A stretch of DNA of 64,000 nucleotides. Source: Candidatus Gastranaerophilales bacterium (GTDB taxonomy: Bacteria > Cyanobacteriota > Vampirovibrionia > Gastranaerophilales > Gastranaerophilaceae). Of the stretch, positions 53,272-63,125 are shown piece by piece. A model generated the notes under the pieces. That model ran no database searches. It had not been told where the DNA came from and was given only the letters and a program-made list of their open reading frames with translations. The DNA is taken from NCBI GenBank assembly GCA_017475485.1, contig JAFVFO010000032.1, forward strand, positions 16,658 to 80,657. The letters are read 5' to 3'. Position numbers and translations under genes: made by a program. How positions within the stretch are numbered: the first letter of the stretch is position 1; every line of letters starts with the position of its first letter.

Positions 53272-53925
53272 TTATTTTGTTTCGTGGTAATCCTTTTCGG
53301 TATTAACATTCCATATTTCATTTTTATTGTTTATTTTTTTAACAATACTTTTTGCTGCTAAAAAACCTGTCATCATACTATGATCCATATTGTTATATCT
53401 ATGTTGTCCGTTTCTGCCTATACAATACAAATTGTCTATCGAATTAAGATAATTAATCACTTTATCAATATCTTTATAAGAACCGAAATATGCAGGATAT
53501 GCTTTTTCAACGCATTCTCTATGAAAATCAATTATATCTTCTTTTGAATTAATTATTTTCATTTTAATTAATTCTTTTGCCGCAAAATCGAGGGTTTCAT
53601 CTTCACTCATATTCCAGAAATCGTCATTTTCTCTACAAAAATATTCAAGTCCAATCCATTGCGTATTTTTATAATCTTTGACCAAATAAGGAGACCAATT
53701 GTTAAAAAACTGCATTCTTCCCATTTTAACATTTTTATCTTGAACATATATCCAGCAATCAGGGATTCTGTTATTTAGAGTTTTTATTTTAGTTTCATTT
53801 TTTAAATTAATATCTTTAACTAAAATTCCAATTGTAACAAAATCTCTGTAAGGCAAATTTTGTGCAATTTCTTTAATGTTATCCGGTGCGTTATTAATCG
53901 CAGTAATTAAATCCTTTAGAGGCAT
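53272..53925 (-). pseudogene. C-terminal part of a flavoprotein split by a stop codon
   Basis: 217 residues from MPLKDLITAINNAP to the natural stop. They continue, in the same frame and without a gap, the protein encoded by the preceding 53926-54816. The C-terminus carries the second FAD-binding loop (LYCIGRNGQHRYNNMDHSM). The ATG stands directly behind the TAA, so re-initiation could make a separate chain. On its own it lacks the FAD-binding fold. Either the gene is inactivated, or two chains assemble. Confidence 0.6.
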
Positions 53926-54816
53926 TTAAGAAATAATATAATCGGTATTTAGCGTTATTTTTTTATTATCCGAATTAATATATGAAATATTTTTACTTTC
54001 AAAGTTTAATTCAACAACATTAGAATTAAATATTATTTTACCGCCCGCCTGCTCAATTTTTTTGGCAACTTCTTCCCATAATTGTCCGGGGCCAAATTTT
54101 GGATACATAAATTCTTCAATTAAAGAGGTTTCAACTTTATGATTAAAAAACGGGAATATTTTATGGAATATATCTTTTAAAATACCGAATATAGATAATC
54201 CCTTAACCCTTTGACGGCCCCAATCGGGAGAAATATCTTTAGGATGTATTCCCCAGAGTTTTTCTGTGTAATTTTCAAAAAACATTGAGTATAATTTTTG
54301 TCCGAAGCGATTTATATAAAAATCTTCAAGCGAGTTTTCTTCTCTTTTAAAAATAACCGATTTTAAATAACTGAATCCTGAAAGAATAGTTGTTATAAAC
54401 CCCATATTTTTTATGGTTTTAAAATTAATTTTAACGGGGTAATCAAAAAATTTTCTGTTAAAAAAAATTCTTGAAACCCTTTGCCTTTTAAGCATTACTT
54501 TATCTTCTTTTTCCGGATTTAAACCGTTTAGGGGTAGTTGCTTTTCTCTTTTTAATAAAATATCATCAAAAGTTTGACTGTTCTGCATAGGTAAAATATT
54601 AAGCCACCATTTAACAATATTTTCATCTTTTGAAAAAAATCTATGCCCCCCGATATCCATTCTGTTGTCTTTGTGGCAAACGGTTCTTGAGATACCTCCT
54701 ATGGTATTTGTTTTTTCAAGTATTACGACATCATAATCCGATGATTGTTTTAATATTTCATAAGCTGCGCTTAGCCCTGCAGGGCCTGCACCGATTATAA
54801 CGATTTGTTTTTTCAT
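53926..54816 (-). pseudogene. N-terminal part of an NAD(P)/FAD amine-oxidase-like flavoprotein, cut by TAA
   Basis: 296 residues. Dinucleotide-binding [19 protein letters not shown] is at residues 5-23, then GGISRTV and [11 protein letters not shown] of the protoporphyrinogen oxidase/UDP-galactopyranose mutase-like group, and [12 protein letters not shown]. It ends ...DYIIS-TAA and the next codon is ATG for MPLKDL. Related proteins usually read through as IISSMPL, so TAA probably replaces a Ser codon (TCA to TAA, one base). Restored length would be about 514 residues. It overlaps the GT-C gene by four bases and belongs to a glycan cluster. Confidence 0.7.
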
Positions 54817-56528
54817 TTATTTTTTCCTGATTTTTCCCATGCTGTCATAATTTTTATCGTTATTTTTTTTGCTAAATGACGTAAATCGTAACATCTTTCG
54901 ATATAGCGTGGTTCAATTTCTTTTAGGTTTAGTTTTTTAGCAAGTTCTTTTTCGACCAATATATTTAAAACACGAATTCGCCCTACAGTTCCTTTTTTAA
55001 TTACCGAGTCATTATTGCTATATACAACTATATATTCTTGTTTATTTGATTCATCTTTATAAACTGCTCTATAATCGGCATCTCCGACAATAACATCCGG
55101 CAGGCCGTGATTTCTCCATTTTTTATATTCATTTTCTATTTGCTTTTTGGTATTTAACCTGCTATAAGCATACTGTTTTTTAGAATCTTTATCATTAAAA
55201 TTATAAAATATATTTTTATCAAAATAAGGTAATATTAAAACCCCTGCCCCCAGGAGATTTGTTGAATATTCATGTTCATAATTCCAGCCCACAAGAATAT
55301 TATATTTATCAAGGTTGTATTTTTTGATAAACATTGCTTCTTCTTTTCCGATATAGTATCTTAAAAATACATCTAAAACGGAAGATTTTATAGACCAAAA
55401 CAAACTTGTAACCAAACTAATTGCTATAAATAGGGTAAATAGCTTATTAATTGTATTGTTTTTGCGATTTTTATTATCTGTTTCTTTTTTATTTTGGAAT
55501 ATTAACCAAAATATAAATATAAAATATGGAGCAAATACACCAATATGCTGCATTGAAAAATACTTTGTGATAATCAATGCAGTCGGAATATAAGTAATTA
55601 GAAATGTTTGCAATATAAAATCTTTATTTTTTGAATAAAAATATATAAAACCCCAAATTAAAATTCCGATAGGTATATTTAAAATTAATTCATAAAATGC
55701 AAATTGATGAAATTCAAGAGCATCGCACACATCTGAAAAAAAACAATCAACAGGTAAAATGAAGAAAGTATATAAAATTTTTATAAAAATAGAATTTTCG
55801 CTTTTTACATTTGCAGCAATTGTGTCAGAAGCCGGAAAGATTGTTGAAACAATTAAAACATAACAAATTCCAAGTATTATGCAGGAAATATAAAATTTTG
55901 AAAATTTAAAACATTTCTTTTTTATTGCCTCAAGAAACCATGCCAAAGCCAAGAATGAAGATATAACAAATGAATAAGGATGAGTTAAGGCAAGAAATAT
56001 AAGTGCAATAGAATATGTAATCGGTTTTTCATGTCTTTTTTTATAAAAAATTGCAATAGCGCAAAATGCAAGCATGACCATACAATACGGCCTTGAAATA
56101 ATACCGTTTTGATAAAAAAGAAAATAAGTATATGGTAATAAAACCCTTATAATTCTTGAAAAAGGGCTTTTAAGAATTATAAAAAACGTTGCTGTATATG
56201 AAAAAACAAAAGAAACAGATAGCAATGTTGTTTCGTAGGGAAAATTGTTTTTTGCAAATATAGATAATATCAAATGCCATAATGGCGGATGTCCTTCGTA
56301 ATGCGGTAAGTAAAATAATATATCATGATATGATGCCGATTTTGCAATCTGCCAGGCTTGTGCTTCGTCATACCAGGGTTCATGGAAATATCCGAAAAAG
56401 AAAAATAAAACAGGAAATAGAACTAATGCGATTATTTCAGGAGTATAATTCGATATTTTTTCAAAATTTTGTGTAAATTTTTGAATTTTATCTATAAACC
56501 CGATAACAATAGAATTCTTTTCAGACAT
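54813..56528 (-). CDS. Large membrane glycosyltransferase-like protein (GT-C)
   Basis: A 571-residue protein with about ten to twelve hydrophobic helices and a soluble C-terminal domain (about 410-571). The first loop [18 protein letters not shown] holds the acidic pair expected at a GT-C catalytic site, followed by [14 protein letters not shown], a conserved feature of this group. It probably transfers a sugar from a polyprenyl phosphate. First gene of the minus-strand unit with the split flavoprotein, divergent from the GT2-GtrA gene. Confidence 0.75.
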   Translation of the reverse strand: MSEKNSIVIGFIDKIQKFTQNFEKISNYTPEIIALVLFPVLFFFFGYFHEPWYDEAQAWQIAKSASYHDILFYLPHYEGHPPLWHLILSIFAKNNFPYETTLLSVSFVFSYTATFFIILKSPFSRIIRVLLPYTYFLFYQNGIISRPYCMVMLAFCAIAIFYKKRHEKPITYSIALIFLALTHPYSFVISSFLALAWFLEAIKKKCFKFSKFYISCIILGICYVLIVSTIFPASDTIAANVKSENSIFIKILYTFFILPVDCFFSDVCDALEFHQFAFYELILNIPIGILIWGFIYFYSKNKDFILQTFLITYIPTALIITKYFSMQHIGVFAPYFIFIFWLIFQNKKETDNKNRKNNTINKLFTLFIAISLVTSLFWSIKSSVLDVFLRYYIGKEEAMFIKKYNLDKYNILVGWNYEHEYSTNLLGAGVLILPYFDKNIFYNFNDKDSKKQYAYSRLNTKKQIENEYKKWRNHGLPDVIVGDADYRAVYKDESNKQEYIVVYSNNDSVIKKGTVGRIRVLNILVEKELAKKLNLKEIEPRYIERCYDLRHLAKKITIKIMTAWEKSGKNK

Positions 56529-56534
56529 AGATAG

Positions 56535-56540
56535 ATTATA
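56535..56540 (-). promoter_or_regulatory. -10 box of the GT-C gene (leaderless)
   Basis: Minus strand TATAAT, then CTATCT, then ATG. One of two divergent leaderless-type promoters in a 65-base intergenic region. Confidence 0.6.
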
Positions 56541-56581
56541 TTACAATGAATTACTATATTGCAACTTGATTAATATAATTA

Positions 56582-56587
56582 TAAAAT
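56582..56587 (+). promoter_or_regulatory. -10 box of the GT2-GtrA gene (leaderless)
   Basis: TAAAAT, then TATTCT, then ATG at 56594. It faces the GT-C promoter in the same short intergenic region. Confidence 0.5.
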
Positions 56588-56593
56588 TATTCT

Positions 56594-57682
56594 ATGCAAA
56601 CTCTTAGCTTAGTTATACCTGTTTATAATGAAGAAAAATCGCTTAATGATATTGTTGGGCAAACATCAGAGCTTCAAGAAGATTTAGAAAATATAAAACT
56701 TGAAATCATTATAGTTGATGATTGCTCAACAGATAACAGTTATAAAATTGCAAAAAGCCTTGAAGGGGAAAATATTAAAGTTTTTCGCCACTTTAAAAAC
56801 CAAGGAAAAGGAGCTTCCTTAAAAACCGGTTTTTTGCATGCAACGGGCGATTTTATAGGTGTGCAAGATGCGGATATGGAATATAATCCAAAAGATTATC
56901 TTAAATTATTAAAACCGTTATTGGAAAATAAAGCTGATGTTTGCTACGGTTCAAGATATTTATTGCGTGATGAGCGCAGAGTTTTGTATTTTTGGCATAC
57001 GTTTATGAATAAATGTTTAACATATTTAACAAATATGTATTCAAACCTTGATATAACAGATATGGAAACCTGTTATAAATTATTCAAAAAAGATGTTATA
57101 AAAAGTATTCTTCCAAAATTAAAAGAAAAACAATTTGGCTTTGAACCGGAAGTTACAATGTATGTTGCGCAAGGAAAATATAGAGTTTATGAATGTGCAA
57201 TTCATTATAACCCAAGAACCTATGAAGAAGGTAAAAAAATAAAGCCTAAAGACGGATTTCACGCGCTTTATTGTATTTTGCATTATGGAGCTCATATGGC
57301 GTCCGTTCCAATGCAATTTATTTTATATGTTATAATAGGCGGAATTTCGGCCGTTATAAATATTTTATCATTTTTAATATTTATAAAAATAGGTTTATCT
57401 GTATTTATAAGCGTGTGGAGTGCTTTTATAGCTGCTTCTGTTGCAAATTACCTTTTATGTATTGCATTGTTATTTAAACATAAAGCAAGATTTTCAACAT
57501 TTAATGAAATTTTAGCCTATATACTTACTTTGATTATTATGGGAAGCATTGATTATTACTGCACATATTTGCTTTTAATGCTAAGTTTTAATAATTTTTG
57601 GGCAAAAGCATTCTCAAGCCTGATAGGTGTTATAGGCAACTTTTTATTCAGAAAATATTTTGTATTCGGAAAATTAAAATAA
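56594..57682 (+). CDS. GT2 glycosyltransferase fused to a GtrA domain
   Basis: 362 residues. The N-terminal GT-A domain (1-225) is DPM1-like, with SLVIPVYNEEKSL, IIIVDDCSTDNSYKI, NQGKGASLKTGFLHATGDF and the metal-binding QDADMEYNP. The C-terminal 120 residues are four hydrophobic helices of the GtrA type (VIIGGISAVINILSFLIF ... NFLFRKYFVFG). It would make a polyprenyl-phosphate sugar and help flip it across the membrane, supplying the GT-C enzyme encoded divergently. Such fusions are known but not universal. Confidence 0.88.
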   Translation: MQTLSLVIPVYNEEKSLNDIVGQTSELQEDLENIKLEIIIVDDCSTDNSYKIAKSLEGENIKVFRHFKNQGKGASLKTGFLHATGDFIGVQDADMEYNPKDYLKLLKPLLENKADVCYGSRYLLRDERRVLYFWHTFMNKCLTYLTNMYSNLDITDMETCYKLFKKDVIKSILPKLKEKQFGFEPEVTMYVAQGKYRVYECAIHYNPRTYEEGKKIKPKDGFHALYCILHYGAHMASVPMQFILYVIIGGISAVINILSFLIFIKIGLSVFISVWSAFIAASVANYLLCIALLFKHKARFSTFNEILAYILTLIIMGSIDYYCTYLLLMLSFNNFWAKAFSSLIGVIGNFLFRKYFVFGKLK

Positions 57683-57683
57683 T

Positions 57684-58922
57684 TTAATCTACAATAGCAC
57701 CCTTTGGTACAACCGTTACACCGCTTTGAGATACATAAAATCCGCGTTTTAAATCTTCTTCTTTATTGTAGCCGATTTCCGTATAAGGCGGAATTTCAAC
57801 ATTTTTATCTATTATTGCTTTGTTAATTTGCGAATGACGCCCTATTGTGACATTTTCCATTAAAATAGAATCATATACGCTTGAATAGCTGTTAATCCTG
57901 ACTTTTGGAGATAATACACAGCCTGAAATCATACCGCCTGAGATAATACAGCCTTCAGAAACTAATGAATTCTTTGCTACACCAACTCTTTCATCTTCGT
58001 CCCAGATGAATTTAGCAGGCGGAAAATTGTAGTTATATGTTCTTAAGGGCCAATCGGGCGAATACAAGTCAAGCTCAGGTTCATAAGCCAATAAGTCCAT
58101 ATTTGCCTGCCAATAGCTATCTACAGAACCTACATCTTTCCAATAGCCTTGTTCTGCTGGCTTTGCACCTTCTATATGATTTGTTGAAAAATTATAAATA
58201 TATACTTTTGAACCATTTTTCAGCATATTTGGAATTATATTTTTGCCGAAATCATGGCTTGATTTGTCATCTGTTGCGTCTTTTATAAGCTCGCTGACCA
58301 ATTTATCGGGTTTGAAAATATAATTACCCATAGAAACAAGACATTTAGTAGGGTCATCAGGGATATGTTTCGGGATAAAATCAGGTTTTTCAATAAAACC
58401 GGTTAAACGCCAATCATCATCTACTTCTATTACTCCATACTCACTTGCAAGCTCAATCGGTACAGGAATAGCAGATATTGTTAAATCCGCTTCTTTTTCA
58501 ATATGGTAGTTAAGCATTTGCCTAACATCCATTTTATAGATATGATCGCCTCCAAAAACGCACACATGGGTAAAATTTTCATCTGTTATTTGATTAACAT
58601 TTTGATATATCGCATCAGCTGTTCCTTTGTACCAGTTGCCGTCAGTTCGCATTTGAGCGGGAACTAAATCAACATATTGATCTATTGAAGGGCACAAGCT
58701 CCAACCGCGCGAAATATGTTTATTAAGAGAATCTGATTTATATTGAGTTAAAACTTTAATTTTATGAAAACCCGAATTAACAAAGTTATTTAAAACAAAG
58801 TCAATAATTCTGTATCTGCCCCCAAAAGGCACAGCAGGTTTTGCTCTGTCACGCGTTAAAGGGTAAAGCCTTTTACCTTGGCCGCCTGCTAAAATCATTG
58901 CTAATACTTTGTTATGATACAT
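57684..58922 (-). CDS. glgC: Glucose-1-phosphate adenylyltransferase
   Basis: Makes ADP-glucose, the committed step of glycogen synthesis. 412 residues: AMILAGGQGKRLYPLTRDRA, KPAVPFGGRYRIIDF, WYKGTADAIYQN, GDHIYKMD, then FIEKPDF and SMGNYIFKPD, and a C-terminal left-handed beta helix. The ATG at 58922 is chosen because AGAGG precedes it; the frame reaches 58970. Convergent with the GT2 gene, one base apart. Confidence 0.94.
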   Translation of the reverse strand: MYHNKVLAMILAGGQGKRLYPLTRDRAKPAVPFGGRYRIIDFVLNNFVNSGFHKIKVLTQYKSDSLNKHISRGWSLCPSIDQYVDLVPAQMRTDGNWYKGTADAIYQNVNQITDENFTHVCVFGGDHIYKMDVRQMLNYHIEKEADLTISAIPVPIELASEYGVIEVDDDWRLTGFIEKPDFIPKHIPDDPTKCLVSMGNYIFKPDKLVSELIKDATDDKSSHDFGKNIIPNMLKNGSKVYIYNFSTNHIEGAKPAEQGYWKDVGSVDSYWQANMDLLAYEPELDLYSPDWPLRTYNYNFPPAKFIWDEDERVGVAKNSLVSEGCIISGGMISGCVLSPKVRINSYSSVYDSILMENVTIGRHSQINKAIIDKNVEIPPYTEIGYNKEEDLKRGFYVSQSGVTVVPKGAIVD

Positions 58923-58978
58923 TTTTTTACCTCTTATAATTATTTTAAAGGCTAAAATTATTAAAAGCAATAATTCAA

Positions 58979-61624
58979 TTAGCTTAATAAATTAATAATT
59001 TCATTTTGAGTATTTAACAAAACATCATCAATTCCGTTTTGAGTTTTGCCCATGCCTGTGGCCATTTGCGGACGGCCTCCGCCATTTCCGCCTAATGCTC
59101 TTGCAATATTGCCGACAATCTTACCTGCCTGCACTTTTTTAGAAATGTTATCGGAAACTTTTGTTGTGATAAATACCGTTCCGTCTTCTTTCATTGAACA
59201 AAGCACAATAACGCTTTCGCCTAATTTATCCGCTAAAAGCTCTATTCCGGATTTAATGGCATTTGGCGCAAAATCTTCTATTTTTGTTAATAAAATTTTT
59301 GTTGAACCGATTTCTTTTGCCTTTGAAATAAAGGTGTTAAAGCTGTCTTTAGCGCGCATTGCCTCTAAATCACCAAGTTTTGAAGATAAATCTTTAACTT
59401 CCTTATCTAATTTATCAAATTTTTCTTGTAATTGATTAGCGGGCATTTTATTTTTTATTGATAATTCGTCTAAAATATTTGATTTTTCTTCTAAATAATT
59501 TATTGCAGAATCCGAACAAATTACTTCAATCCTTCTGACGCCTGCGGATGACGCTGATTCAGAGATTATTTTTGCTAATCTTAAATCTTTTGCATTATCA
59601 ACATGACAGCCTGCGCAAAGTTCTTTGGAATAACATTTTTCATCATCTGAAAAACTTACAACGCGGACTGTTTCGCCATATTTTTCACCAAAGAGCGCCA
59701 TAGCACCCGTTTGGTTTGCTTCTTCTAAACTCATCACTTCCGTGGTTCTGTTTAAACCTTTTTTAATCCAAGAATTAATTAAATCTTGAACTTTTTTAAT
59801 TTCAGAAGGGCTTAAAGCCTTATCATAAGTAAAATCATAGCGTGTTTTATCGGCTTCAACCTGACTGCCCGCCTGATGAACTTCTTTGCCTAAAACATTT
59901 TGCAATGCCGCTTGTAAAAGATGAGCTAACGAGTGATGTTTTGTAATTTCAGCTCTTTTTTCGCAATCTATTTTTGCAAAAACCACATCCCCTTTTTTAA
60001 TAGGCATTTCTTTTACAATAGCGCGATGAACATAGATATTTTGAACCTTAAAGGTTTTTACTATTTCAATTTTTTCATTATTTAAAATAAATTCACCGCT
60101 ATCGCCTATTTGTCCGCCGCATTCTGCGTAAAACGGGGTTTTGTCTAAAATAATATCAAAAACACCATCTTGAGCGCTTTGCGTATTTTTACCTTCCAAA
60201 TCAACTATAGAAAGAACTTTTGCCTCTGTTTGCGATTGCTCATAGCCTATAAATTCACTATCGGGATTATTTAAGTAATTAAGGTCATTTGTAATAACAA
60301 CTTTTTGAATAGAGGCTCTGGCTCTGTCTTTTTGCTCCTGCATGGCATTCTTAAAGCCTTCTTCATCAACCTTAAAACCTTTTTCTTGTGCAATTTCTTT
60401 GGTTAATTCGTAAGGAAAGCCAAAAGTATCGTATAATCTGAATGCGTCTTTACCTGTAATTTCTTTATTGTCAGATTCCAAAAGCTCTCCGATAAGTTTA
60501 TAACCGTTATCAAGAGTCAATTTGAAGCGTTCTTCTTCTTTTAAAATAGTTGATTTTATTTTTGCTTCCTGTTCTTTTAATTCAGGATATTGAGCGCAGT
60601 ATTTTTTAATAACTTCATCAACAACAGGCTCTAAAAACGGCAATTCAAGCCCCAGTAAATACCCATGGCGCAATGCACGTCTTAAAATCATTCTTAAAAC
60701 ATAACCCCTGCCTTCATTAGAAGGTGTTATGCCGTCTGCTATCATAAATGATACACAGCGTGCATGGTCTGTTATTATTCTAAGAGAAATATCCGTTTTT
60801 TGATTTTCTTTGTATTTTTTTCCTGAAATTTCACATACTTTATTTAAAATGTGTTTTAAAATATCGGTTTCAAAAGTACTTTCAACACCCTGACACACCA
60901 TTGCGATACGTTCTAAGCCCATGCCTGTATCAACATTCTTTTTGTCAAGCGGGGTTTGATTACCTTCTTCATCTTGGAATAATTCGGTAAATACCATATT
61001 CCAAATTTCAACCCAGCGGTCGCATTCGCACGTTGCAATAGAACAATCGTCAGAACATTTCAAATGTTCGCCAAGGTCATAATGAATTTCGGAACATGGC
61101 CCGCAAGAACCCGTAGGCCCCGGAGGCCCCCAGAAATTATCTTTTTTTCCTTTTCTTATAATTCGTTTAGGGTCGATATCTGTTTCATTTTTCCATATTT
61201 CAAATGCTTCATCATCAGTTTCAAAAATAGTTACCCATAACCTGTCTTTATCTAAGCCAAGATATTCTTTACTTGTAACAAATTCCCAAGCCCAGGGGAT
61301 AACTTCTTTTTTATAATAATCGCCCCATGCAAAATTCCCGAGCATTTCAAAAAACGTATGATGACGGGGGGTTCTTCCTACATTTTCAATATCTGAATCC
61401 TTACCGCCTGCGCGGGCACATTTTTGACAACTGCAGGCTCTTGCAGGGTTGTAAGGCGGCTTTTCAAGTCCCAAATAATACGGCACAAACTGTACCATAC
61501 CTGCGCTCGTTAATAATAACGTAGGATTATCGGGAATTAAACTTGAACTTTTAACGCGTGTAGAATTATGTTTTTTTTCAAAAAAACTTAAAAAACCTTC
61601 TCTTATTTCATCAACTGTTTTCAT
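58979..61624 (-). CDS. alaS: Alanyl-tRNA synthetase
   Basis: About 881 residues, close to E. coli (876). Class II catalytic core with FLSFFEKKHNSTRVKSSSLI, GRTPRHHTFFEMLGNFAWGD and GMGLERIAMVCQG; the editing domain has HSLAHLLQAAL (HxxxH) and CAGCHVDN; a DHHA1-type C-terminal domain ends the protein (GGNGGGRPQMATGMGK). The ATG at 61624 is chosen since AGAGG precedes it; the open frame begins earlier. Confidence 0.96.
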   Translation of the reverse strand: MKTVDEIREGFLSFFEKKHNSTRVKSSSLIPDNPTLLLTSAGMVQFVPYYLGLEKPPYNPARACSCQKCARAGGKDSDIENVGRTPRHHTFFEMLGNFAWGDYYKKEVIPWAWEFVTSKEYLGLDKDRLWVTIFETDDEAFEIWKNETDIDPKRIIRKGKKDNFWGPPGPTGSCGPCSEIHYDLGEHLKCSDDCSIATCECDRWVEIWNMVFTELFQDEEGNQTPLDKKNVDTGMGLERIAMVCQGVESTFETDILKHILNKVCEISGKKYKENQKTDISLRIITDHARCVSFMIADGITPSNEGRGYVLRMILRRALRHGYLLGLELPFLEPVVDEVIKKYCAQYPELKEQEAKIKSTILKEEERFKLTLDNGYKLIGELLESDNKEITGKDAFRLYDTFGFPYELTKEIAQEKGFKVDEEGFKNAMQEQKDRARASIQKVVITNDLNYLNNPDSEFIGYEQSQTEAKVLSIVDLEGKNTQSAQDGVFDIILDKTPFYAECGGQIGDSGEFILNNEKIEIVKTFKVQNIYVHRAIVKEMPIKKGDVVFAKIDCEKRAEITKHHSLAHLLQAALQNVLGKEVHQAGSQVEADKTRYDFTYDKALSPSEIKKVQDLINSWIKKGLNRTTEVMSLEEANQTGAMALFGEKYGETVRVVSFSDDEKCYSKELCAGCHVDNAKDLRLAKIISESASSAGVRRIEVICSDSAINYLEEKSNILDELSIKNKMPANQLQEKFDKLDKEVKDLSSKLGDLEAMRAKDSFNTFISKAKEIGSTKILLTKIEDFAPNAIKSGIELLADKLGESVIVLCSMKEDGTVFITTKVSDNISKKVQAGKIVGNIARALGGNGGGRPQMATGMGKTQNGIDDVLLNTQNEIINLLS

Positions 61625-61730
61625 ATTGCCTCTAATTTTACTGTATAAAAATATTAACATAAACAAGATTTTTAAGGGCAAAATTTTAGTTTTGTGCAGT
61701 TTTAAATAGCATATAGAAGATTTTTTCAAT

Positions 61731-62687
61731 ATGAATAAAATAAATTATATATTTCAAAAAAATAATTATTTGAGCACAAAGCAAAAGCATTTAAGGCAAT
61801 CAGGCCCGGCGCAAAAGCATAAATCAACACTATCAAAAACTTTTGCGCTGGCAATAAGCGTCTTGGTTTTGGGCGGAATATTATATAAAAATAAAATTAA
61901 TAAAAAAATAATTACACCAAATGATAAGTACGCAAATATTCCGGAGACCTTTTTAAATGTTGAACATATTAATTTTAAAGAAGGCGCAACAATAGAAGAA
62001 GCTATGAAATTCGGATATGAAAAGCTCGGAATTATTGAATACAAGGGATTTGATGCAAAGGATATTGATGTTATAAATTGGGTTAATGAAGGCATTGTGA
62101 ATGTTTATAATAAATCAAAAGGCAAGGCGGTAATTCCTTATATAATACAATATGAAGCATTTGCCCAAAAAGAAGAATCGATTGTTTTGGCTAATATTAA
62201 TTCTTACGGTTCAACCATGAAGATAAATAAAAATTTTGTTGAAGAATTAAAAGAGCATGTTGCAAACAGAATTATGCTTATTAAAGAACGTTTGCCCAAT
62301 AAAAAATACCAAGAAATGATTGATGATTTTGAAAAAGGAAAAAATAATTTAAAATATCATTTTGATTTTGCCAAAGATGTCAGCACTTCGCGATTTGAAA
62401 CAATTTATCACGAAATGGGGCATTATCAGCATTATATTAATGCCGGAGCGCAAATGTATAACGATTTGGCTAATCCAGGCAAAATCAAAGATGAAGCTGA
62501 ATATTCAAAAATAATTAAATTGATAGAGCTGTTTCATAAAACAGATACTGCCGCTAAAGTTTCCGAATATGCTTCAACTTCACCTTTGGAATTTGTTGCC
62601 GAGGTATATGCCAAGTTATGCGAAGGAATTGAACTTAGTGATAAGATTCTTGATTTATACAAGAAATTAGGCGGGGTTTTGATATAG
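61731..62687 (+). CDS. Membrane-anchored putative zinc metallopeptidase
   Basis: 318 residues. One membrane segment (about 36-53, FALAISVLVLGGILY) follows a basic N-terminus, so most of the protein is outside. The HExxH motif HEMGH is at 227-231, and the later SEYASTSPLEFVAEVYAKL (278-296) supplies a Glu as likely third zinc ligand, the layout of gluzincin-type domains. Family not identified. Its stop touches that of the convergent Cys-rich gene. Confidence 0.6.
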   Translation: MNKINYIFQKNNYLSTKQKHLRQSGPAQKHKSTLSKTFALAISVLVLGGILYKNKINKKIITPNDKYANIPETFLNVEHINFKEGATIEEAMKFGYEKLGIIEYKGFDAKDIDVINWVNEGIVNVYNKSKGKAVIPYIIQYEAFAQKEESIVLANINSYGSTMKINKNFVEELKEHVANRIMLIKERLPNKKYQEMIDDFEKGKNNLKYHFDFAKDVSTSRFETIYHEMGHYQHYINAGAQMYNDLANPGKIKDEAEYSKIIKLIELFHKTDTAAKVSEYASTSPLEFVAEVYAKLCEGIELSDKILDLYKKLGGVLI

Positions 62688-62963
62688 CTATATTGATAAA
62701 TGCAGTGAAGCACCAATTCCCCTGCGGTGATTTCTATTGTTTAAGTGTTTATGATAATTGTTCCCAATGCTAACACTTACGGCACTTGCAGGATAGTAAT
62801 TTTTATGGTGTCTATGCCCGCTATAGTGTACAATAGGCGGTCTGTAACGATAATTATAGCGATAATCGCAACAATCACAGCAATCACAGCAATCACAGCA
62901 CCTTGCAAATACTGTACCGGATAAAAGCAATGTCATGCTTAAAAATAATACCTGCTTTTTCAC
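62688..62963 (-). CDS. Secreted Cys-rich protein with CCD repeats
   Basis: 91 residues. Signal peptide (1-20, VLFLSMTLLLSGTVFA), then RCCDCCDCCDCCDYRYNYRY with four CCD units, and a His/Tyr/Asn/Arg-rich tail (HYSGHRHHKNYY). Eight cysteines and many histidines could bind metal. It starts with GTG; GAAAGGGGAAA precedes it. The tandem TGxTGYGAT-type codons suggest repeat expansion. Function unknown. Confidence 0.6.
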   Translation of the reverse strand: MKKQVLFLSMTLLLSGTVFARCCDCCDCCDCCDYRYNYRYRPPIVHYSGHRHHKNYYPASAVSVSIGNNYHKHLNNRNHRRGIGASLHLSI

Positions 62964-63125
62964 ACTTTCCCCTTTCTTTTTTCACCCTTCAATTTGTAAA
63001 ACGCATTTTTTATAAAATTGTTCAATTAATTATCAGTTGTATTACAAATGTAAATTTTTAAAATTTTTACTATACATTTTTTTTGTTTAGCAGCATTATA
63101 TAAATACAGAAATGAGGAAAAAATT

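Noticed and set aside
53926-53928. TAA as a reassigned sense codon
   Set aside because: TAA ends many other genes in the window at the expected family length (for example flgG and prmC), so a general reassignment is excluded; only local read-through remains possible.
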